Below the pieces are notes generated by a model. That model was not told where the DNA came from. It saw nothing but the letters and a program-made list of their open reading frames with translations, and searched no databases. From contig OX596340.1 of assembly GCA_951394405.1 (NCBI GenBank), forward strand, positions 1,550,001 through 1,614,000: a stretch of 64,000 nt of DNA, given 5' to 3'. Origin of the DNA: Coprinellus micaceus. Lineage: Eukaryota; Basidiomycota; Agaricomycetes; Agaricales; Psathyrellaceae. Of the stretch, positions 1 to 11,200 are shown one piece after another. The number at the start of each line of letters is the position of its first letter. Position 1 is the stretch's first letter. Position numbers and translations under genes: made by a program.

Positions 1-318
1 ACGGGCGAGAAAGCTCTGTCCTTGTGCCACTTAAACCTTACTCTCTCCCCACTCGAAGTGCCAGTCCCAAGCTCCAGCCATCTCAAGTTCCAACAGGTAC
101 AGGGACAGGAGGGATTGATCCCTCAGGGCTTCTTTCCGAAGAGGGCATTCGTGTGCCCAAACACGGCGGAGTTTGAATACTCCACGCTGTTGAACATTGG
201 TGTCGTTTCTTGGCTATTTCCACTACACCGTCACTCAAGACTCCAGAGTCGGCGACGCTGCACACGCGTAGATGACCGACGGGATCTCGGCTTCCTGTCC
301 TCCATAGTGCACAGAACC
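1..318. other. upstream region of SGF29, no gene seen
   Basis: I see no coding region that I can support in the first 318 bases. An open frame crosses it on the plus strand, but its predicted protein has no recognisable domain and it runs into the wrong frame of the SGF29 gene. It is most likely the promoter and 5' leader of the gene starting at 319. Confidence 0.4.
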
Positions 319-1619
319 ATGGATCGGCGGCGAGGGATGCCAGCGCGTCCATCTTCCGAAGGTGGGGAATCCGTCGACGCTTCGTGTCGGCGATTTAACT
401 CAGCCTGGGAGCTGTTGATAACGCATGCTAACTCTTCGTTGCTGGAACAGAGGAAGCCACCTGGGGCCAAGTTGCGATTACTTTACGCGAGTTGGCTAAA
501 CAGAGGTCTGACCACTCCCCGTCGGACCTCGTGGGCAGATCCAATAGGTTATTAGCCGCGTGGCCCACAGGCGATGACATCCCTGGGGAAGGGTGGAAGA
601 GCTTGAAAGAGAGTTACAAGAAGCTTACTAACTCCCTGGAAGAAATGCAAAAGCACTCTGACTCGGAAGTGAAGTAGGTTTCAATTTTTTCAACCGTCGG
701 TTTTCTGGACGATTTGACCGAATGAACGTGTTCTATCTAGGTTACTTGACAAGTCGATAGAGCTGATCTCCGTGCTCGTCGCGTTGCGAAAAGCACCGGA
801 GGCATCCCTCACAGGTTGGTCACACCATTGTACATAGTGGGGTTGCTGGTGTTCACCAGCTTCGCCGGACCACAGATAAGCGCACTAAACGCCCAAGGGC
901 CTCGTCGCCTGCGACGCCCGGACCAGGTTCTGGGACAAACACCCGCGGCGTTTCAATAACACTGCCACCCCGGACGAACTCTGTGGGTCCTTCTGCAAAC
1001 CACAAGAAGAAGGATCGGAAGGGACACCCCCTTGCCATCAACACCAAGGTCGCCTTTTGGAACGGTAACGCAGCAAACCGCACTTCGGACGATGCAGACT
1101 GGATTCTGGCTATCATCGTCCGGGTCACCAGCAACAGGGACGGCAGGATCACGTCAGCCGACTCCATCGTCTCCAGAGCCTTCGTATACTGATATTGTTA
1201 CAGGTACGAGGTCAGGGATGCCGAAGAAGAGGGCGCGGAGTAGGTCCTTAGCCTTTTGGTCCGTTTCCGCCATTGACATAACACTCTCGTAACGAAGGGT
1301 GATTACGGCTCACCAGAAGCACATAATCCCCCTGCCCGACCCTAAGCACCCCCTCACGCACGAGTTCTCAATAGGGCACACGGTCCTAGGTTTGTACCCT
1401 GATACCAGTTGCTTCTACCGTGCCGAAGTCGTTGCGACACCCAAGGCCTTGCAGTCTTCTGGCGCAGTAAGCCGATGCCCCTTTCACTGGCTGGTGCGGA
1501 ATGCTAACCTGTCTTTGACGTAGCGGCATCCCACTTATAAGCTGAAGTTTGAGGACGATGACAACCAGGAGCACCCAGTTGCTGCTGAATGGGTCGTCGA
1601 GTTTCCTTCTCATAAGTGA
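319..1619 (+). CDS. SGF29: SAGA-associated factor 29 (tandem Tudor histone reader)
   Basis: Subunit of the SAGA histone acetyltransferase complex; in this family the C-terminal double Tudor domain binds di/trimethylated H3K4 in the nucleus. The proposed exons are 319-361, 451-673, 741-814, 876-1152, 1204-1239, 1298-1466 and 1524-1619, which join in frame to a 305-residue protein. The N-terminal third is helical and charged (residues such as WKSLKESYKKL and the LLDKSIELI stretch), matching the coiled-coil part of the family. A basic Pro/Ser linker follows (DKRTKRPRASSPATPG). The C-terminal half carries typical SGF29 signatures: VAFWNGNAANR, WILAIIVRV, HIIPLPDP, VLGLYPDTSCFYRAEVV, and a final YKLKFEDDD...VVEFP block. 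The internal junctions restore these motifs exactly. The first exon and its start are the least certain part. Confidence 0.9.
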
Positions 1620-2276
1620 ACATTTTCATTGATATTGTAGCTTTAGATATTTTGTCCTAATCTTGTATATGAGGGTTGTCATCTACTCTATGTTTTTGTA
1701 GGTCTAGCTGGATGCTCGCAGTGTATTCTTTTTGTTTTCAATTCGATAGAAGGCTTCTGAGTTGGATGTAAATCCCCGGAGGGATGGACGCGCGCTCCAA
1801 CCCGTTGACCTGCTGGTCACTCCTTTGAAAGCTCCCTGTTTGGCTTACCGACTTAACAGCTTCAGAATGTTGGAACTAGGCTCCTTAGTTCCAGCATTGG
1901 GGAGAGAAGGTTGCCGTTCCAGTCAGACCCGAACGAGTCGAGGTCATTTGGCTTTGAGCTAGAGGTGTGCATGACTGGATCCTAATTGCCTTCTACCATC
2001 CCTATTATGCCCGTACGGTGCATCGAGGTGCCTTGGGACTCTGGTGTCACGACACGCAGCATCCGAGTGGGGAAGCTGAGCTGTTGGGCCCGGGCGTGAC
2101 CAAACACGGACCGAGACGCACACATGGTGGGATCCCCGAACGCGAGTGTCAAAGGCACCTTGTACACGGCACACCATCAACCACCCCATTCAACGTGAAC
2201 TGTCCACGTCTCTGCTTCACCTCCACCCCTGCAACTCGCCACAAACTCCTCTTACCCCATCCTAGCGTTGCATATC
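1620..2276. other. intergenic region, SGF29 to DPB3-like gene
   Basis: About 650 bases between two genes on the same strand. The first part after the SGF29 stop is T-rich and probably holds its 3' end. Short open frames on both strands around 1760-2300 look like chance: none shows a domain and they overlap one another. Nothing else is seen. Confidence 0.5.
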
Positions 2277-3627
2277 ATGAACACTGGAGTCAGAGCGGAG
2301 GATCCTGATGTGGTGATGGAGGACGAGCTGGAATACGAATCGGACGTCGAAGCTGACCTGGAGGTCGACGAACTCGATTCCTCTGGTGATGATCAAGAGA
2401 ACGCAGTACAGCAGTCTGTCTCGACGTCGAAGAAAGCTCCTGCAGTGAAACCGGGGACGCGTGTTCCAGGGCATACACTCCTTCCCCAGGTTCGGATAGA
2501 AAATATCTTGAACGCTGATTGTACGTCATTGTGTTTTCTCGTCAAGAGTCTTTTTGGGTGTAGACGGCTCAATTTGACGCGTTTCTTTCTTTTAATAGGC
2601 GTAACGGGCAACCTGGCACTGTCCAAAGAAGGGCAGTTTGCTATTTCGTGTGCGACGGTGCGGCTTCTCCATCATCGCCGGCGTGGTTCCAGCTGGATGC
2701 TCATCGCGTACTTAGGAGGAATTCATCAAGAAATTCGCCCATGCAGGCCTGGAGAGGGCTAAAACCACCAGACAGCAGAATATGGTCGTTTACCAAGACA
2801 TGGGTGCGTTTTAGCTGCCTATAGCAGCTGTTCGACGCGTGCTCAAACCTGATGTTTTAGCTGATGTCGCTTGGCGGAATCGCACATTCCGATTCCTCAG
2901 AGGTGCGTCGAGCTCCCGAAGGTTCAATCAATAACCTGAACGCGCACGCAGACACCGTCCCTGAACCCCTCAAGCTTGAGACCGCCTGGGAACTGCGAGG
3001 TATCCGAATGAAGGAACTCATGGAGGAAGACCCCGCACTCGGAGGCATAATTCCACCAGGATCGTTCCATCACGACCTCCCAGACGACTTCCCCGAACCC
3101 GGAGGACAGCTACCACCCATTGTCGTCGCCAGTACCTCGTCCTCGAAGCGAAAGAAGAACGGCGAGGTCAATGGGCATGCAGCCAGTTCCGCGGGCTCTT
3201 CTCGGCGGGCAACGGCCAATCCCGAGATTGCTAGCATCTCGACGAGCGGAGCGTCTAGCTCGAGAGGAGGTTCGAAGAAGAACGGGAGCTCGGCGTCAGT
3301 GGCGACGCTCAATGGTCATGGGAAGCAGCCATCGACAGCCGTCTCCACGCCGTCAGAGGATAGGGATGATCCTATGTTAGAGGCAAGCGAAGCTGGGGAC
3401 CTCGATGACGACGAGGATATGGCTGGGGTGAGTACGCATCCTCTGCTATAGGGATGATGCCATATGTTAACTCTACAGTGAAGGATGAAGCACGATGGTC
3501 GAAACCGAGAACAATGACAGGGCCTGCTAGTGGGTATTTGCAGGGTCCGGGGACAGCGGGGCCTTTTGGAAGGGCAAGTCAGGACCATGGGCGAACGATC
3601 TATTCGCAGAAGAACCAGCCAGACTAA
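2277..3627 (+). CDS. DPB3: Dpb3-like histone-fold protein (DNA polymerase epsilon / chromatin accessibility subunit)
   Basis: Histone-fold protein of the CBF/NF-Y C-like type, as in the Dpb3 subunit of DNA polymerase epsilon and CHRAC-type remodellers, where it pairs with a second histone-fold partner on DNA. Six exons (2277-2520, 2599-2657, 2716-2803, 2861-2902, 2952-3431, 3479-3627) join in frame to 353 residues. Residues 1-50 are very acidic. The fold starts at LLPQVRIENILNAD and continues through LALSKEGQFAISCAT, EEFIKKFAHAGLERAK and NMVVYQDMADVAW, ending near TVPEPLKLETAW. The long Ser/Gly/Lys-rich and acidic C-terminal tail (about residues 200-353) is disordered in appearance and makes it longer than the small yeast and animal members. 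The last intron uses the donor at 3432; the better-looking GTGAGT a few bases earlier would give an immediate stop. A CHRAC/ISW2-type role is an alternative to Pol epsilon. Confidence 0.8.
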
Positions 3628-3980
3628 ATAATTGAAGGACTGTTGTGTTTGTTTCGATCCTGGATGCGTTCAGGTCGGTCACCCTCTGCCATTTGTTGTC
3701 GTGTTTTGCTCGCTTCCTTCAGTACATGCTATCTTGTTCTCCCTCCACTAGCCACAAAACCATAGATTAATCGTGCCTCGAACCAACCTCGAACACATGG
3801 GTTCAACAGTTTCTGTCAGATCTTATCTTATCTCACCCTCGCGCTTGGCCTTATCAACCAGATAGGGGCTAGATTTGCCGGTCAAAATGGGCTAGCTCAG
3901 GACACGGTGCTTGCACAGTTTGTGGGATTCCCCGTGCTCATAGATCAACCCCTCCCCTCCACCCCAAGGACCCTCTCTCG

Positions 3981-5296
3981 ATGCCTGCCTCCAAGCTCAG
4001 CCAACTGCCCATCATCGACATCGCCCCGTTTCTGAACGCCAACCCCAATGACGCAAACGCGCGACTAGCAGCCTCTGAAGCCCTACATCGCGCATGTGTC
4101 GAGTTTGGGTTTTTCTACCTTGATATACAGGCGTTCGTCGATCCATCTGAGCCCAAGGAGCTCGCGAGACTGGGAAAGGAGTTCTTCGGACTGCCACAGG
4201 AGGAAAAGGATAAATTGGCGCTGAAGAACCAGGATTACGCCAGAGGTCTGTCACACCGATTCTACATGACATGGGCTTACATAGAGAATTTAACTAGGCT
4301 ACGCCAAGTTGAAAGAGAACGTGACGAATGGCAAGGCAGACAACCACGAGGGAATTGACTTTTACAAGCCTGTCGAGAACCCGGACAAGACTAAACCAGT
4401 ATGGGGAGAGAATCAGTGGCCGACTGTGCCTGGGTTCAGGGAGAAATACAATGTTTGGGTGGAGAAGATGAAGAAGTTGGGAACGATCGTGATGAAGGCG
4501 ATGGCAGTTGGTTTGGGATTGTCGGCAGAGGAACAAGAAGAGTTGTTGAACCAGGTCAATGATAGTTTCTGGGTGATGAGGGTGATAGGTGAGTTGCCTC
4601 TGCGATACTTATTGATTCATCTCATTTTGTAGGTTACCCGCCGCTGCCCGATGACCACGACGGGGTTTCCTGTGGAGCACATAAGTGAGCCCGGCCAACG
4701 TCAACCCACAGAGGAAATCTGACATATCACGACCTAGGGACTACGGCTGCCTAACGTATGCGTCCTCTATTTCGAGCTGATGTTCTCAGTTAACGCGCTC
4801 TCACCAGGTTCTTGTATGCCGACCCAACTCCTTCTGCACTCCAAGTGTTCCTGCAACAGCCTGGAGCCAAGGAGGCAGACGATCACGGCCTGCCCCGAGA
4901 ACAGGGTGAGGAGGAAGGCGTTTGGATCAACGCCGACCCCATTCCTGGTTGCGTGGTCTGTAACATTGGAGAAATGTGGGAGATCTGGACCGACGGTCTG
5001 TATAAGTCGACTCTGCATCGGGTGGTCCATCGGGGGTCGAACTACCGGTAAGCTGTTGTCTGTTTTCTCGTCGACTTGTTAGTAACAGTTGAACGATTTG
5101 TAGTGTGTCTGTCCCATTTTTCTTCGAGCCCAACTTCGATGCATTAGTGAAGCCGATTCCCAGTGCCTTGGGAAAGAAGGCACAGGAAACTGGAGAACAG
5201 GGAGGAGAGCCCGCGTGCAAGTCTGTCGTCTATGGCGAGTTCCTGTTGGCCAAAGTTGGAAACAACTTTGCAACTGAAGGGTCAGGGAGGTATTGA
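3981..5296 (+). CDS. 2-oxoglutarate/Fe(II)-dependent dioxygenase (isopenicillin N synthase-like)
   Basis: Soluble oxygenase of the plant/fungal IPNS-like family, which uses Fe(II), 2-oxoglutarate and O2 to oxidise a small substrate that I cannot identify. The start ATG is followed by LPIIDIAPFLNAN, the family's usual N-terminal strand, then the DIOX_N domain with VEFGFFYLDIQ and EFFGLPQEEKDKL. The second half holds the jelly-roll core. The metal site is visible as HKD in GAHKDYGCLTFLY (His and Asp) with a distal His in STLHRVVH. The 2OG-binding Arg and Ser follow as YRVSVPFFFEP. At least five short introns are needed, with junctions near 4243, 4588, 4686, 4757 and 5048. The length, about 350 residues, is normal for the family. 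The ending GNNFATEGSGRY is less conserved. It stands alone, with no biosynthetic neighbours. Confidence 0.85.
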
Positions 5297-5448
5297 GGTG
5301 TCAAGGATTTGAAAGGTCAAAGAGGGATTAGAAACGCATTTGGATAACCAGTGGACGGAGAGTGGTGTAACCCGCGCTAGGCGTGTCTGCTTCGAACGGT
5401 GTGAGAGAGCGAGAAGAACGCGAGTATATGATTATAAGGTGGTCTAGA

Positions 5449-6142
5449 TTACTTCTTCTTGACGCTCTTCAGACGGACCTGCTCGTTACCAATGAAAATA
5501 CCCTGCATTCAATGTTATCATTGGTAGCTTGAATGTATGACGGTCGTAACGCACCTTGCCCTTGTAGACCTCCGGCTTTCTCCATGACCTCACTTCAGCG
5601 GCAAACAGACCAAGCAAATGCTTGTCGGTACATGACAGCACGATCTTCGTCGGGCTTGGTACCTCCGCCTTGATATGTGTTGGTACGTCAATAAACACGG
5701 TATGCGAGTACCCAAGCTTCATGACCAGCTGGTCTTTCGGCTTCTCAGCCGTCGCCTTTTCCAGAGCCGTACGGTACCCAACGCCAACGAGGTACAGCGG
5801 TACGGTGAATCCCTCCGTCATCCCAGTCACGGCGTTGGCAATGAGCGTCCGCGTGGTGCCCCACATTTGTCGCTGCTGCTTGACCTTGACATCCTCGACG
5901 GCGACCGTAAGCTGGTTGGGTGCCGGGTGCTCGAGATTCACGAAGGAGTGCAGAGGGAGGGAGGTAGAGCCCTTGGGGCCGGTAATGGTGAGGGAGGTGG
6001 GTGAGCGGGTGAAGGTGACCTCTGCGGGGTACTTGATGGGTTCGCGGCCAATGTGCGACTGTGGGCGAGGTGTTGAAGAGAAGGAGCGGGAGAGGGTGTT
6101 GAGCGCCGCGCGCGTCGACGGCGACGACCGGGGAAGCAGCAT
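5449..6142 (-). CDS. MRPL6: mitochondrial 54S ribosomal protein uL6m
   Basis: Large-subunit ribosomal protein of the mitochondrion, homologue of bacterial L6. Two exons (5555-6142 and 5449-5502, with a 52-nt intron) give 213 residues. The first 30 residues are rich in Ser, Arg and Pro (MLLPRSSPSTRAALNTLSRS) and look like a mitochondrial presequence. The body has the two L6 repeats: VTFTRSPTSLTITGPKGS with the WGTTRTLIANAVTGM helix, and then VGVGYRTALE, MKLGYSHTVFIDVP and the signature block LLGLFAAEVRSWRKPEVYKGKG. Removing the intron completes the typical lysine-rich end (SVKKK). It lies 160 bases downstream of the ARC1-type gene on the same strand, so its promoter must lie in that short gap. 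Confidence 0.93.
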
Positions 6143-6301
6143 GACGGCGCTGGCGTTGGTTCGGTGGTGAGCAACCTTTTGATCGCGACTCGGAACGGTG
6201 AAGGCGCTTGTTTACAGTTCCTGCTCTTGCCAAATAACGCGTCAAATTTCGGAAGGCGCATTTCAGGTACATTATGCAGTACAAATCGACTCAAACATCT
6301 A

Positions 6302-7793
6302 TTATGAGAGGGAGGCACCAACAAGAGTGGGAGAGTAGCAAACGCCGTCCTTTGTCCTGATTTTGTGGATGCTTTGGGTTGCAGGATTCACCCATGCGGC
6401 CTCCTTGGAATCCAGGGTGATGAAGCCGGGTTGGATAGCTTCGAAGATCTTCTTTTTGGGGTTCAGCTGAGGAAGAGGGGTGGCACCTACAGAGAAATTT
6501 AGCGCCGGCTATTGATCAAGAAAAATTATGCCCGCCTTCGTAGTCGTCACCCTCGAAGTATACTCGGTCACCGGGCTTTGCCCCCTCTGGTGGCTGGATA
6601 AGCTCGATGCCACCTTCCCTGCCCTCCTTCGAAGTAGCCTGAAACGATGTGTCAGGGATAGTTCAGAGAACGATAGGATACAACGCACACAAAGAACCAT
6701 CGCAAAGCTCTTCACTCCACGCATGTTCGCAGGCTTCAGATTGCACTAGGAGAAACCGTGAGCGATGAACCATGAGTATCGACAAAATCAAACGTACAAC
6801 AGTGATGAGCATCTTGTCGCGCATATCCTCGATAGGGATGTAGTTGACAAGGCCAGAAACAACCGTTCGGGGGGTCTCTTCACCAACATCGATTTGTTCA
6901 ACGTAGAGGCCATCGGCGTCTGGGTGCTTCATGACTATCCAATGAGTGAGTACCGAGCAAGCACCGTACAACGAACCCGTCACTCACTGTCAACGATGTG
7001 CCCCACACGGAGGTCAATCATCGAGGGCTTGGGTTCGCCCTCATCGGCAGCAGGAGCAGCAGGCCTCTTCTCCTTCTTGGGCTTGCTGCTACCTTCCTCC
7101 TTGTTCTCTCCCTTCTTCTGTTTCTCCTTCTTCTCCTTCTTCTGGACCTTTTCACCCTCGACAGCAGCCGGGGCGGCCTCGGCCTTCTTGCCCATATCGG
7201 CGGTGGGGGTAACAGTGTCAGGTGCGGCCTGCTTGGGGGCCTTCTCCTTCTTCTGCTTGGGCTCAGCTGCCTTACGCTCTACTGCAGGAGCATTCTCGAG
7301 GTGGAGTGTGACAGCAGGGAATTGTTGGAGGGCGTCAGCGGCGGAACGTACCGCAAGGCGAGATTGGATGTGATCGAAGTAGCGGGTGACAGAGGGGAGG
7401 GCGTAGTACTCCTGGGTCTGGAGACCGGCCTTCACAGAATCTTAGCGCTGAAATATGGGAGCCAAGAATGTCGTAGCGTACCACGACAGGGTAAATAGCT
7501 CCAAAGAGGGCGACATCGGCAGCAGTGAAGTAGTTGGTGGCGACATAGGTTTTGGGAGTCAGAGTCTCGTTGAGTTCCTGCAGACCCTACTTCAGCCATT
7601 CACCCGGATATTGACATTCATGGATACTCGCCTTCAACTTGGAAGCCTCGCCCTGTGCCTTCTCAATCCACCCATTGACGCTCGTCTGATCAGCTTCGGT
7701 CTCGCCGACGAGCTCAGCGCCATCGTTGGTGACCTTCAGGACCAAATCCTTCACTGGTGGTGGGAGACTAGCAATCGCGGCTTGGAACGACAT
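6302..7793 (-). CDS. ARC1: Arc1/AIMP1-type tRNA-binding cofactor of aminoacyl-tRNA synthetases
   Basis: Cytosolic cofactor that binds tRNA and, in yeast Arc1p, tethers methionyl- and glutamyl-tRNA synthetases. The first ATG at 7793 begins a GST-like N-terminal region (about residues 1-150, with the VATNYFTAADVALFG segment). A middle segment is extremely rich in Lys, Glu, Ala and Pro (about 7050-7270). The C-terminal EMAPII-like OB-fold starts at MIDLRVGHIVD and continues KHPDADGLYVEQIDVGE, PRTVVSGLVNYI, KMLITVCNLKPANMRGVKS and SFAMVLCA, all hallmark tRNA-binding motifs. Several introns of about 50-60 nt interrupt the gene. The stop at 6302-6304 follows a TLVGASLS end. Dimeric plant and animal TRBP-type proteins share the domain, but the lysine-rich linker and GST-like start favour Arc1. 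Confidence 0.88.
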
Positions 7794-8228
7794 GGTTCGA
7801 CACTGCGTCGATTTGGGAGATCGTGAAATGGAGTATCGATGGAGCGCAAGTTTCCGAAAGCCCAGCCGAGTCAGGCCAAATTGAAAGAGGGAGCCTATAT
7901 TGCGCCCACGTGATGGACGAAAGACGAGGGGAGACGCGAAAAATCGCGAACACCCTTTGATCGACAACCTCTGTTGGCACCACACCTCAACTACATGGTC
8001 GAGGGAATAACGATGATATTATAGTCATCTCCAAATGTTGGTAAAGTATTCATGTACGACTCGTGAACTAACTATTATAAGAGTCTGTCCATTGAGATCC
8101 AAAAGAGAGAATAAGGGTTGTCTAGAAGATCCGTTCGTTAATCGTAAATGGGTAGCGGAAGCAGCCTGCGGTAATGAGAGGACCAAAGGTCAATTGCCGT
8201 CCCGTGAAACCCAGAATGTCATGTTCGC
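7794..8228. other. promoter of ARC1-type gene and 3' end of PLD gene
   Basis: About 430 bases between two genes on the minus strand. It should contain the 3' end of the phospholipase D transcript and the promoter of the ARC1-type gene. I see no coding segment, repeat or clear TATA element. Confidence 0.4.
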
Positions 8229-11200
8229 TCACCTATCGGCGTTGAATAAAAAGTTGTTCGCGACGTCTTCGCCCTCGAGGAATCGTGTGGGATAGAGAAC
8301 TGACAAAGAAGGTTGAGCGACGCTCAAAGACTCTCGGATATAGCGGCAAACTCACCAAGGTGTCCGTTCAATTCGCCCAGGAGCTTCTCCATCTCCTCCC
8401 GCTCCCAACGCTCAAACGGCTCATTTCCCTTCGCGGGTTTCCGATATTGCCTCGACTCGCTGAGGTTGGGACCGTTGTTTCCGTCAACACTGATTTCATC
8501 ATGACCAAACTCCGTGGTAGATGCATGAGATTCGGTGTGCCCATGAGTACTATCGTCTTCAAAGTCACAAGGAGCGGTGGGACGACCGTTAGGGTCCGTA
8601 TTAGGGCACTGCAATTTGGTTCAGACAACAGAGCCTACTATTGTGGATGGGAGTCTCACAGGTTTGTTCAAGCGATCGTGGTGCATCACATACTCCTTGT
8701 ACTGCTTCCAAGTGGTGACCATGTCGTCCGGGATTGCGTGGAATACTTTGCGATAGATCTCCGTCTGCACAGTTCAATCAATTTCACGTCGAGTTCGTGA
8801 GGAAGACCACCTACATTATGCGCAGCACTAGCGACCCATTTATCCTTCCAGAAGTTATCGCAGATAGGATCCTCAAAGTCGTCCGGATGAATGGCAGGTC
8901 GCAACGTCGGAACACCCCAGCGTGTAGTCGACCTTATACTCATCTGCTTTCGGAGTGTCGATCGAACTTCAGGAGCGGCCCGCTGCTGGTCGTTATCTAG
9001 CTCTTGCGACGGTCTCGGTGGGGCGTCGTCATCTGGTGGGGCATTGGCTGGTGCGCCATAGGCAGTACTATCGGACGCCCTGCCCTCAAACGTGCTCGTG
9101 TTGGAACTGGATTGAGCACCATCGGTCAAGCTTTCAGTGCTATACCCAGCAGCCACATTCTCCTTGCGAGGGCGCCCCTCCATGATGGTCTTCTCCTCCT
9201 GGGTCGGTACAGCTGAGCTCGCAAAGCCCGGCTCTCGCTTTCCCTCCGCGTTGTAGTCCGTTCGCTCCTTGTCCAGTTGGTCCTTCGGGGCCCCTGCGCT
9301 GTCCTTGTTGTGGTGAGGAACGAATGCGTCTACGTATTTCTGGGCGAATGCTTCTCCGATTCCATGAGCACCTGTATTCTTGAATAAGCAACCAAGGAAG
9401 ATGTTAGGTAAAGGCACACGACTTACCTTGGTTTACCCCTCCTTCGACGATGTGAGCCATGTTGCGCACACGCGCAGCGTTTCCTTGGGCTGTCGTCTCA
9501 GTAAAACCCTCCTCACGGCCCCCAATCTGCTCGCAACTGGGATCCCATACCGCCTGCTTGTATTCAGGCTCCACTGGATCGTGGTCCATGAGATTATCCT
9601 CCTCCAGCGAATCGACATCAATTCCAAGATGCTCCCGCATTAACCGGACACGCAAAGTATGCGCGAAACGGCCAACCTTGAAAGGCTTTCCAGCCATAGT
9701 GCTACAGGGAGGGACGTGTTAGTTCAGAGCGATCAAACACATGTGGCTCAGGCCTTCGTCGCCAACCTATCCCAACCAACGCAGACGGGCGCCTACTTAC
9801 CAGTCAATCAAATCGGTGTCTCTGATCACTGCGGCGAGCTCGGAATCGCGATCTCCCCGCTGCGAGCGTTCATTGATATTAGCGCTGCCGATGATGGCCA
9901 GTCGATCGTCCACAATGCAGACTTTGGCATGGATATACACCTACGAAGACTGTTAAATGTTTCTCCGCGAAGGGGACATATGAGCCGACCTGTTCAGTCG
10001 TCAAAACATCACCACGCATTTTCCCCCAATTCCGCAAGGAGAAGACGGAGATGTATTCCGTTGGCTAAGAGAATGCTTCAACCAAACGCGTCGCGTTATG
10101 CATAGGGTGGGAGAACTCACGTCAATGCCCGCAGCGCGAAGGCGAGAGAAAATGGAATCAGGTCCTCGGCATAATGTCCGATTCTGACATTCTAGGATGA
10201 TTCGAATCTACGCAAAAAAAACATGCATCAGTATGTCCAGCATTCGAAGTTTCCCGAGTCCGAGGACGTTGAGCGAGGAAGATGAAGAAGGGTCACCTAC
10301 CGCACTGGCGTCACTGTGATCCACAGGGAAAGTAAATCCGGGCAAAAGAGGTATCACAATGCAGCATTTCCAAGGTTTCTGGTCCTTGTGCGCTCGGCAG
10401 ATTCGCTGAACAATGGCGTCTCCGATTTTGTTCTCAACCTTGACATCATCGACAGTTGTTCTGCGGGTGGCGCTGTGAGTCTTGAGGTTACAAAGAGCAT
10501 GAGAAAACGTACGAGGTGATGAAGAACTGGTTCTCGATGTAGACGAAGTGTTCCGACATCTGGATAGCTGTTGCGATATTTGAGGCCGTGATTACATTTG
10601 CCGTACAGATTGAGAACGTACATTTCAGGTAGGCATTCTGAACAGAGCATTCGACCTTGCCTGGGGTCCCCATTGACCATGGTCCAGCAGAGCGGACGAT
10701 TTGAAGCTCGCATGTACCTGTCAGACTCAATTGCGAAAGCTCCCCTGGCCGATAGTCGGGGGGCGGCAATAAGAAGGGCATCACCACAGAATGGTTCTGT
10801 GGGGCAAAACGGCAGAGCGCCCCGTATCAGCACCGTCTCACCCCAGTAAAGGAAATGACACAGTAGAAGAGGGCCGATGAACGACAGGAAGCGTGATACG
10901 AAGTCGCAAAATCTCGGCGAAATTAGAAGCCAAAATGGCGGAATGGAGGGAAAAGGCAGGCCCGCCAATAGACATTGGAAGGGAGGAACAAAACTCAAAG
11001 CGAACCTTTATTCTCAGGAGGTAGTTCCACCTGTGAAGAGTCATCAGCATGAACGTCAAGAAGCTCAACCTAAAGAAACTGACCTCTGGACGAAATGCCG
11101 AGCCAAGTCCCTAGCAGGCTGGCCAACTATCTGCATTGCGACATCATGCCTATGGGTTGCAAACATAAGATAGTGGTTGGTCCGTGCAGAAAAAAACACA

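Noticed and set aside
22..555. 177-residue plus-strand frame at the left edge
   Set aside because: It includes the SGF29 start codon region but then stays in the wrong frame; SGF29 motifs need a splice at 361/451 instead.
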